From assembly GCA_964455635.1 (NCBI GenBank), contig CAYVWX010000006.1, forward strand, positions 1 through 31,083: DNA of 31,083 nt, in the 5' to 3' direction. Source of the DNA: B16-G9 sp964455635 (GTDB lineage: Bacteria; Bacteroidota; Bacteroidia; Bacteroidales; F082). Below the pieces are notes generated by a model. That model had not been told where the DNA came from and did not search any database. It saw nothing but the letters and a program-made list of their open reading frames with translations. A program made the position numbers and the translations under genes. Within the stretch, counting starts at the first letter, position 1; each line of letters opens with the position of its first letter. Below, piece by piece: positions 25,683-31,083 of the stretch.

Positions 25683-26372
25683 TTAGTCATTAACATTCAT
25701 GGCTGAAAGCATGTTGCCATAAACCTTATTAAGGTTTTGCATGCGTTTATTAAGTTGTTGCACCTGATTTGCAAATTCAATGGTGGTTGTATTTGATTCG
25801 TCGAAGGTTTTAATTAATTCGTTGGCATTTTCGGCAACTTTTGAAACACTTTCAGAATAACCTGTTGCCGCGGCCAAATCCTGGTTCATTACTTCATTAA
25901 GTTTGTTGGCTGTTTCGGAAGCACCTTTCAGGCTGGTGGCAAATTCCTGTGTGGCAAAAACAGCTTCGTTGGCTTGTCCCAGCTGATTGGCTGTTTCGGA
26001 GAGCTTACTCAACCCTTCACCCAATTTACTAAGAACTTCATCGTTGATGTTTCCTTTTTCAAACATTTCGTCTAAACGTTCGGTAGGCGATTTTCTTTTT
26101 TCTAAAACGGTATCATCAACTTCATCGTTATACATTCCTGCCAGTTCGGGATAAACCAAACTCCAGTCGGGTTCAACATGGGGCGGTTCAAAAGCGGAAA
26201 AGAAAAATATTACAGCTTCGGTAAGCAAACCTACTGTTAACATTTCGTTAGCACCGGGTAGATGGATAATTTTAAACAGTGCACCAACCAATACTACTGA
26301 TGCGCCAAGTCCATAAACCTTAGCCATAAAGTTTCTATATACTCTTGTGTGTGTAAAATCAAATAAGCCCAT
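25683..26372 (-). CDS. gldL: Type IX secretion system motor protein GldL/PorL
   Basis: Inner-membrane part of the T9SS motor, assembling as a pentamer around two GldM helices and using the proton gradient. The 229-residue protein has two N-terminal membrane helices (about 17-36 and 44-62). It carries His37 at the end of the first helix and Glu52 in the second, in GLLTEAVIFFFSAFEPPH; the membrane Glu is the residue implicated in proton coupling in relatives. The remaining about 160 residues are cytoplasmic, helical and rich in heptad-like stretches (LSKLGEGLSKLSETANQLGQ). It lies between gldK (60 bp) and gldM (44 bp). Confidence 0.96.
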   Translation of the reverse strand: MGLFDFTHTRVYRNFMAKVYGLGASVVLVGALFKIIHLPGANEMLTVGLLTEAVIFFFSAFEPPHVEPDWSLVYPELAGMYNDEVDDTVLEKRKSPTERLDEMFEKGNINDEVLSKLGEGLSKLSETANQLGQANEAVFATQEFATSLKGASETANKLNEVMNQDLAAATGYSESVSKVAENANELIKTFDESNTTTIEFANQVQQLNKRMQNLNKVYGNMLSAMNVND

Positions 26373-26432
26373 GATAAATTTTTGTTTTGGTTATAAATTA
26401 ATATTTTTAATAAAATTCTGAATTACTGATGA

Positions 26433-27803
26433 TTAATGATAAACGCGTGAAGCTTTGCTTGGGTTATCGCCTTTGTTTCGGCCGAGGTAAGGCTGAATAC
26501 ACCTGAATCCGATGTATGCTTTGGCGGTATCCTGATATTCGTAGGCTCTGGTGGTAACCTGCAAATAGTATTTAATGTCTTTCCACGAGCCGCCTCTGAT
26601 TACTTTACGTTTCATGGCCGGCGGGTCGTCTTCTTTAGCATTATAAGTATAGTTGGGGTTCATATCCCAGGTGAAGTTATAAGATGAGGGGTCGTAAGCG
26701 GAGTTTGTCCATTCGGCCACGTTACCTGCCATGTCGTACAATCCCCAGTCGTTGGCCGGATAGTGTCCCACGATAACAGTTCTAAGGCCGCCGTCGGCAA
26801 TATAATTTCCTCTGCGGGGTTTAAAGTTGGCAAGGAAACATCCTTTTTCGTTGACAGTGTAAGGACCTCCCCATGGATAAGGGTTAAGCTGATAGCCTCC
26901 TCTGGCTGCCCATTCCCATTCGGCCTCGGAAGGTAATCTGAACTCCGACAATTCAACATTACCTTTTTTATGTTTGATGTGTGAATTTAAAAGTTGAGTT
27001 CTCCAAACACAAAAGGCACGTGCCTGACGCCAGTTAACGCCTACTACCGGATAGTTGTCGTATGCGGGATGCCAAAAGTATTTTTCGGTCATGGGGTCGT
27101 TAAACGAATAGGTATAATCGGCAATCCAAGCCAACGTATCAGGATAAACCCCAATCATTTCGTTGCGAAGATACACCGAACGGTCGCGCAATCCCTGCGG
27201 ACGGTTGGCCAGGCCGGCGTTGCGATAATCGCCGGGTTCGGAAAAATCTTTTTTTGCAGCGGCATGTAAATCAACCCACTGGTAGGTGTACATTAGTTTA
27301 CGGGTATCAATTTCTTTGCGGCGGAAAAATCTTTCGTTTTCGGGGAGATACATCTCTTCAAGAGCATCTCTGATGTCCTGATCTTCACTGTTCCAGTCAA
27401 TTTCAGTTTTCCAATTCAGGTAAGGCGGATCGTACACTTCGCCTGTTTTTTCATTTTCTTCGATTAGAAAATCTTCGGGATCTACATTTCCCAATATGGT
27501 TCTGGCAATAGAGTCGCGAACCCAGTTTACAAATTGTCTGTATTCGTTGTTGGTTATTTCTGTTTCGTCCATAAAGAAACCTGAAACCGAAATTGTTTTT
27601 GGTTCAGCCAAATAACTTTTTGCTAAATCTTCATCACCGGCACCCATTACAAAACTTCCCTGAGGAACGAAAACCATTCCAAAGGGGTCGGCCTGATAAA
27701 ATGGTTTTGAAGAAGTTCGTGCTCCAACCAATTCGCCGTTACCGGAGTTATTACAACTTGCCAACAATCCGGCAACGAGAATGTAAAAAATCAACCTTTT
27801 CAT
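26433..27803 (-). CDS. gldK: Type IX secretion system lipoprotein GldK/PorK
   Basis: Outer-membrane lipoprotein that with GldN forms the periplasmic T9SS ring. The preferred ATG at 27803 gives MKRLIFYILVAGLLASC with Cys17 lipidated; an ATG at 27812 would add three residues. The mature part is a formylglycine-generating-enzyme-like (SUMF1) fold: GMVFVPQGSFVMG, MDETEITNNEYRQFV, RLPSEAEWEWAARGG, NVAEWTNSAYD and IRGGSWKDI, ending GFRCIQPYLG. Family members in the T9SS are structural and not thought to act as sulfatase-modifying enzymes. It follows porP after about 100 bp, a gap that holds a possible internal promoter, and precedes gldL. Confidence 0.95.
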   Translation of the reverse strand: MKRLIFYILVAGLLASCNNSGNGELVGARTSSKPFYQADPFGMVFVPQGSFVMGAGDEDLAKSYLAEPKTISVSGFFMDETEITNNEYRQFVNWVRDSIARTILGNVDPEDFLIEENEKTGEVYDPPYLNWKTEIDWNSEDQDIRDALEEMYLPENERFFRRKEIDTRKLMYTYQWVDLHAAAKKDFSEPGDYRNAGLANRPQGLRDRSVYLRNEMIGVYPDTLAWIADYTYSFNDPMTEKYFWHPAYDNYPVVGVNWRQARAFCVWRTQLLNSHIKHKKGNVELSEFRLPSEAEWEWAARGGYQLNPYPWGGPYTVNEKGCFLANFKPRRGNYIADGGLRTVIVGHYPANDWGLYDMAGNVAEWTNSAYDPSSYNFTWDMNPNYTYNAKEDDPPAMKRKVIRGGSWKDIKYYLQVTTRAYEYQDTAKAYIGFRCIQPYLGRNKGDNPSKASRVYH

Positions 27804-27857
27804 ATCTATCAATTTGATTTTATGTGTCTTACCTTATTTCCTTTTTTTAACGAGCCC

Positions 27858-27865
27858 CAAAAATA
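27858..27865 (-). promoter_or_regulatory. Possible internal -7 box between porP and gldK
   Basis: TATTTTTG on the minus strand matches TAnnTTTG, about 55 bp before the gldK start. No clear -33 TTG at 19-22 bp. It could allow gldKLMN expression independent of porP. Confidence 0.35.
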
Positions 27866-27909
27866 AGAAAATCTGCGATGTAACTTAATTTTGGCCTTAA
27901 TATTTTCGG

Positions 27910-28860
27910 TTACAAATACCGTGTGTTTTTGTAACTGGTTTTTGAATTATCACCTTTTATTTTAAAACAGTAGCTTAAACCGATTTCGTGCGACCCGGGC
28001 ATGCCGTATTTCATCGTACTGATATCGTATGAATAGCTAATGTTGAAATCTCTGAATTTTACACCTACCATCACGCCAACCGACTCTAAAAGTCTGTAAC
28101 TTACACCGGCATAAAATCTGTCTTTGTACCTAACGTTGGTAGAAATAATATATTGCGTGGAGGCAAAATTACTCTCTATCATAAATCCGGGATCAATTTC
28201 ATAATCCTGATTGGACAAAAAGATACGGTACATTCCGGTGAGAAACAGGGTGCGGTCGGTTTTATAACGGATAACCTGATTGTCTTTTGTACTTAGGTTT
28301 TTGCCGTGCGATTCCAGCAGGTTAATAACCGACAGCCCTACATAATAATCTTCCGTTTTAACAAAAATACCCAAATTACCGTCAAAAATCATGGCTCCCA
28401 GTTCGGATGAAAGTAAAATAGGGTCTCCCTGCTGTTCGGGTTTCAATTTAGAAAAATCGATGCTGTGGTTCATCAGGCTGACGCCGGCACCAATGCCCAC
28501 ATCGGCAAACGACAGCGAAGTGTGAAACGAATAGGACAAGCTAATGCCTACCTGTTTTTCAAAACCCAGCTTATCCTGAATAATAGAGCCTCCAAGGCCG
28601 CCGTGTAATATCTTCATGGGCGAATTAATGGTAACCAAATAGGTTTCGGGGGCGACTTTATTGCCTTCACTGTCGGTAAAACCAGCCCACTGCTGACGCA
28701 TAAGCCCGTTCACACAGATGCCATCGCCCATGCCCATAAAGCCCGGATTGGTATAAGCCATTATATTTTTAAACTGTGTAAAGGTAGGTACATCCTGCCC
28801 CTGAACAGTTACAAATACAACAAGCAGAAAAATAATACTACTAAACTTTTTAAAATTCAA
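27910..28860 (-). CDS. porP: PorP/SprF family type IX secretion outer-membrane protein
   Basis: A 316-residue outer-membrane barrel of the PorP/SprF family with a signal peptide (MNFKKFSSIIFLLVVFVTVQG). The opening DVPTFTQFKNIMAYTNPGFMG matches the family pattern (P.ft.y..n....NPA.aG), and later blocks GLMRQQWAGF, GGLGGSIIQDKLG and VGISLSYSFH are typical. PorP is required for T9SS function in Porphyromonas; SprF-type members also help secretion of specific large cargo such as adhesins. Its place as first gene of porP-gldK-gldL-gldM-gldN supports the core PorP role. No promoter with both boxes was seen upstream; TACTTTAG and TAATTTTT are one-mismatch -7 candidates. Confidence 0.92.
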   Translation of the reverse strand: MNFKKFSSIIFLLVVFVTVQGQDVPTFTQFKNIMAYTNPGFMGMGDGICVNGLMRQQWAGFTDSEGNKVAPETYLVTINSPMKILHGGLGGSIIQDKLGFEKQVGISLSYSFHTSLSFADVGIGAGVSLMNHSIDFSKLKPEQQGDPILLSSELGAMIFDGNLGIFVKTEDYYVGLSVINLLESHGKNLSTKDNQVIRYKTDRTLFLTGMYRIFLSNQDYEIDPGFMIESNFASTQYIISTNVRYKDRFYAGVSYRLLESVGVMVGVKFRDFNISYSYDISTMKYGMPGSHEIGLSYCFKIKGDNSKTSYKNTRYL

Positions 28861-29001
28861 TATTCTGTTTTTTTCTTCCGTTTTAATAACGCAGGCTAAA
28901 GTATAAAAATTATAGGTTGGTAAACCTTTTTTTAATTAATTTCGCTGTTATGACACCGTTAATTGTTTCTTCGTTGCAAAGAAAAGATAATTTATCGCAT
29001 C

Positions 29002-29559
29002 TTACAACAATTTATATTTGTCAACAACCATATATTCGGGTCCGTCGCGATGCAATATGCTTTCGTATAAAAATATTTCACGCACCTCCACTCTTTGAAA
29101 ATAGACTTCTTTAAAAAGGTTTAATGTTTTCTGAAAATAAACTTTATCTTGTACCTGCTTTATTCTTCCCAACGTAAGATGAGGCACAAAATTCTGCCGG
29201 TCGCCCGTAAATCCCGACTTTTCAAGCTCCTGCCTTAAATGGTTGCCCAGCTGAATTAACTTTTTTTCGTTGCTGATGTTAACCCTGATAATGCGCGGTC
29301 GGTATGAACTGCCAAAAATTCCAAGCCCTTTTAAATCAAAATTAAACGATTCCGATGATTTTGACACCTTATTTAATACCTGTGTAATTTTATACAGATT
29401 CTTCTCGTCGGTTTCGCCTAAAAATTTCAGAGTAAGGTGAAACAATTGGGCATGCACCCACTTTATTTTCCCTTTGTTGCATCTGGCGCGCAATTCGTTA
29501 TAAACATTTAACAATGCAGGAGAGGGATAAATGTTAATGGCAATAAAAAGTCGTTTCAT
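29002..29559 (-). CDS. thpR: RNA 2',3'-cyclic phosphodiesterase (2H family)
   Basis: Cytosolic 2H phosphoesterase (ThpR/LigT family) that opens RNA 2',3'-cyclic phosphates; the biological substrate in bacteria is not settled. From the ATG at 29559 the protein is 185 residues, starting MKRLFIAINI as usual for the family. It carries the two catalytic HxTx motifs HLTLKFLGE (His41) and HLTLGRIK (His127) and the conserved tail VREIFLYESIL. A longer frame to 29640 would add 27 residues that do not look like this family and would cover the promoter, so the ATG at 29559 is chosen. It is transcribed away from the tRNA gene. The -7-like box ends four bases before the ATG, which suggests a leaderless transcript. 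Confidence 0.92.
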   Translation of the reverse strand: MKRLFIAINIYPSPALLNVYNELRARCNKGKIKWVHAQLFHLTLKFLGETDEKNLYKITQVLNKVSKSSESFNFDLKGLGIFGSSYRPRIIRVNISNEKKLIQLGNHLRQELEKSGFTGDRQNFVPHLTLGRIKQVQDKVYFQKTLNLFKEVYFQRVEVREIFLYESILHRDGPEYMVVDKYKLL

Positions 29560-29562
29560 ACG

Positions 29563-29594
29563 CAAAAGTGAAATAAGGTCAACAAAAGTGCAAA
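29563..29594 (-). promoter_or_regulatory. Promoter of thpR, probably leaderless
   Basis: On the minus strand TTTG (29591-29594), a 20-bp spacer, then CACTTTTG (29563-29570), one mismatch from TAnnTTTG. The inferred transcription start falls at or next to the ATG. Confidence 0.45.
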
Positions 29595-29624
29595 AAAAGA
29601 TTAAACTGTTAATCGGTTTTTTTG

Positions 29625-29655
29625 TTGCATGAAAAAACAAATTGTTTTATCTTTG
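29625..29655 (+). promoter_or_regulatory. Promoter of the tRNA-Ala gene
   Basis: TTG (29625-29627), a 20-bp spacer, then TATCTTTG (29648-29655), an exact TAnnTTTG match, 23 bp before the first tRNA base. It is back to back with the thpR promoter. Confidence 0.65.
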
Positions 29656-29678
29656 CCGCCGCATTTAAAAATGCAGAT

Positions 29679-29752
29679 GGGGGATTAGCTCAGTTGGCTA
29701 GAGCGTTTGACTGGCAGTCAAGAGGTCATCGGTTCGATTCCGATATTCTCCA
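29679..29752 (+). tRNA. tRNA-Ala (anticodon GGC)
   Basis: A 74-base cloverleaf. The acceptor stem GGGGGAT pairs with ATTCTCC and includes the G3-U70 wobble that defines alanine identity. The anticodon stem TTTGA/TCAAG encloses the loop CTGGCAG with anticodon GGC, and the T arm is ATCGG-TTCGATT-CCGAT. The discriminator base is A (29752); CCA is not encoded. A promoter lies upstream and a terminator immediately downstream, so it is a single-gene unit. Confidence 0.95.
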
Positions 29753-29765
29753 CAAAAATAAAAAG

Positions 29766-29802
29766 GCGTTTACATTTTATTGTGTAAACGCTTTTTTTTT
29801 TT
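29766..29802 (+). terminator. Intrinsic terminator of the tRNA gene
   Basis: GCGTTTACA (29766-29774) pairs exactly with TGTAAACGC (29783-29791), followed by eleven T (29792-29802). Confidence 0.92.
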
Positions 29803-29806
29803 GAGT

Positions 29807-29838
29807 TTTGTAATTCAGAAATCATACTTTTACATTTG
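29807..29838 (+). promoter_or_regulatory. Promoter of galK
   Basis: TTTG (29807-29810), a 20-bp spacer, then TACATTTG (29831-29838), an exact TAnnTTTG match. It begins directly after the tRNA terminator and predicts a leader of only about 13 nt before the ATG at 29856. Confidence 0.7.
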
Positions 29839-29855
29839 AATTTAACAAAACCGGG

Positions 29856-31007
29856 ATGGATATTAAAATTCTTGAACAAAAACATAAAGAACTTTTCCAT
29901 AGCAGCCCTTTTATTACCGTTCGTTCGCCGGGGCGTATTAATTTTATAGGCGAACACACCGATTACAACGATGGTTTTGTTTTTCCGGCAACCATTGACA
30001 AAGCCATCCGGTTTGTTGCATCAAAAAACAGCAAACGTCTTTTCCGGTTTTTTTCGTACAATTTTGACGCATATTTTGAAATGGAAGTTGATTCGCTTTC
30101 AAAAAGCAGGGTGATGTGGGCAAATTATTTGCTGGGCGTGGCAGCTCAGTTTATAAAAAAGGGAAAGCGATTGGAAGGTGTTGATGTGGTTTTTGGCGGC
30201 GACATCCCCATCGGAGCGGGATTGTCCTCTTCAGCAGCTTTAGAAACCGGTTTTGCGTTGGTGTTGAACGAGTTGTCAGGCTTTAACACAACAAGGCCGG
30301 AGATGGTAAAAATGGCTCAAAAAGCCGAGCACGAATATGCAGGCGTAATGTGTGGCGTGATGGATCAGTTTGTTATTATGCACGGAAAAAAGAATTGCGC
30401 CATTAAACTGGATTGCCGTTCGCTGAATTATAAGTATGCTGCTGTTGACTTGCATGAATATCAGATTGTTTTGTGCAATACCAATGTAAAGCACTCGTTG
30501 GCTTCGTCAGCCTACAATCAACGGAGGCTGGAATGTGAGCGCGGGGTTGAAATACTGAAAAATATTAACCCTCAAATAACCGCTTTGCGCGATGCGGATA
30601 TAACGCTGCTCAGTCGAGCTGAACACAAAATGAGCGAAACGGTTTATCGCCGGTGCAAATATGTAATTGAAGAAAACCGGCGTGTAGCAGAAGCCTATGA
30701 TGCATTGAATCGAAACGACATTAAACATTTGGGCGAACTAATGATGTTGACTCACAAAGGTTTGCGCGACGATTTTGAAGTGAGCTGCAAAGAGCTTGAT
30801 ATACTGTTTGATTTTGCTGAAAAGTTCGACGGCGTTGCCGGAGCGCGAATGATGGGCGGCGGATTTGGCGGATGCACCATCAATTTGGTAGAAAAGAGTA
30901 AAATAAACCGCTTTAAAAAAGAGATTGCCGGCACCTGCCATAAAATTACCGGCCGACAAATTTCAATTTATGATGTGGAAATTTCAGACGGGACGAGCTT
31001 GGTGTAG
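29856..31007 (+). CDS. galK: Galactokinase
   Basis: GHMP-family kinase that makes galactose 1-phosphate from galactose and ATP, the first committed step of the Leloir pathway, in the cytosol. The 383-residue protein has the galactokinase signature GRINFIGEHTDYNDG (26-40). The GHMP phosphate-binding loop is PIGAGLSSSAALE (about 118-130), the predicted catalytic Asp170 is in GVMDQF, and the C-terminal GHMP motif is ARMMGGGFGGCTIN. Length is normal. No galT, galE or galM lies beside it in this window, though the gene ends 76 bp before the edge. It has its own promoter. Nothing recognisable was seen in the remaining bases to 31083. Confidence 0.97.
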   Translation: MDIKILEQKHKELFHSSPFITVRSPGRINFIGEHTDYNDGFVFPATIDKAIRFVASKNSKRLFRFFSYNFDAYFEMEVDSLSKSRVMWANYLLGVAAQFIKKGKRLEGVDVVFGGDIPIGAGLSSSAALETGFALVLNELSGFNTTRPEMVKMAQKAEHEYAGVMCGVMDQFVIMHGKKNCAIKLDCRSLNYKYAAVDLHEYQIVLCNTNVKHSLASSAYNQRRLECERGVEILKNINPQITALRDADITLLSRAEHKMSETVYRRCKYVIEENRRVAEAYDALNRNDIKHLGELMMLTHKGLRDDFEVSCKELDILFDFAEKFDGVAGARMMGGGFGGCTINLVEKSKINRFKKEIAGTCHKITGRQISIYDVEISDGTSLV

Positions 31008-31083
31008 CAAAACATTTTCAGTTATCAAGTTAATCGCACAGGCACAAAATAAACGCTAAAAAAATAAGTTATAATAACAGCAA

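Noticed and set aside
26433..27803. Active formylglycine-generating enzyme (sulfatase maturation)
   Set aside because: The fold is FGE-like, but the lipobox and the porP-gldKLMN context identify the structural T9SS protein; no sulfatase gene is present.
29560..29640. 27-residue N-terminal extension of ThpR
   Set aside because: The family starts at MKRLF-like sequence and the extension covers the inferred promoter.

Overview
This window comes from a Bacteroidota chromosome, most likely of Bacteroidales/Marinilabiliales type. Three things point there: a complete type IX secretion (T9SS) motor operon in the order porP-gldK-gldL-gldM-gldN, a Bacteroides-type sdhCAB operon with a five-helix cytochrome b subunit, and repeated matches to the Bacteroidota promoter (TTTG or TTG, about 19-22 bp, then TAnnTTTG), with no Shine-Dalgarno-like leaders noticed. 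The genus cannot be fixed from the sequence.

Layout. 1-2000 (+): a secreted endonuclease I with Fn3-like and lamin-tail domains. 2053-2087: a terminator shared with the converging sdhCAB operon (2129-5532, -). 5718-6763 (-): a HIT hydrolase and greA, separated by a perfect 36-bp palindrome; greA has a promoter directly followed by a terminator-like hairpin. 6880-16088 (-): a three-gene outer-membrane/surface operon made of a TonB-dependent receptor, a 1446-aa secreted protein with a T9SS-like C-terminal domain, and a PorV/PorQ-family barrel. 16202-17406 (-): a small membrane protein, an AtpI-like protein and AtpZ, without any ATP synthase structural genes. 17547-20297 (-): porW/sprE, a T9SS lipoprotein. 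20400-20923: a hierarchical tandem repeat array containing a 100-N assembly gap. 20924-23029 (-): recG. 23060-28860 (-): the T9SS core operon with its terminator. 29002-29559 (-): thpR. 29679-29752 (+): tRNA-Ala(GGC). 29856-31007 (+): galK.

How the parts fit. GldL/GldM form the proton-driven motor, GldK/GldN the periplasmic ring attached to the outer membrane, and PorP and PorW are envelope partners. The upstream triad supplies a probable T9SS cargo (1446 aa) together with a PorV-like barrel and a TonB-dependent receptor but no SusD, so a dedicated surface complex is plausible. The rest is housekeeping: respiration or fumarate reduction, transcript cleavage, fork repair and galactose use.

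The least conventional features are the 15-bp header plus five 8-bp modules that build the 55-bp repeat, a pure 8-bp array ending exactly at the recG stop codon, the TonB receptor/secreted protein/PorV triad, and the separation of atpZ/atpI from the atp operon next to porW. All family assignments are by reading motifs; no database search was run.
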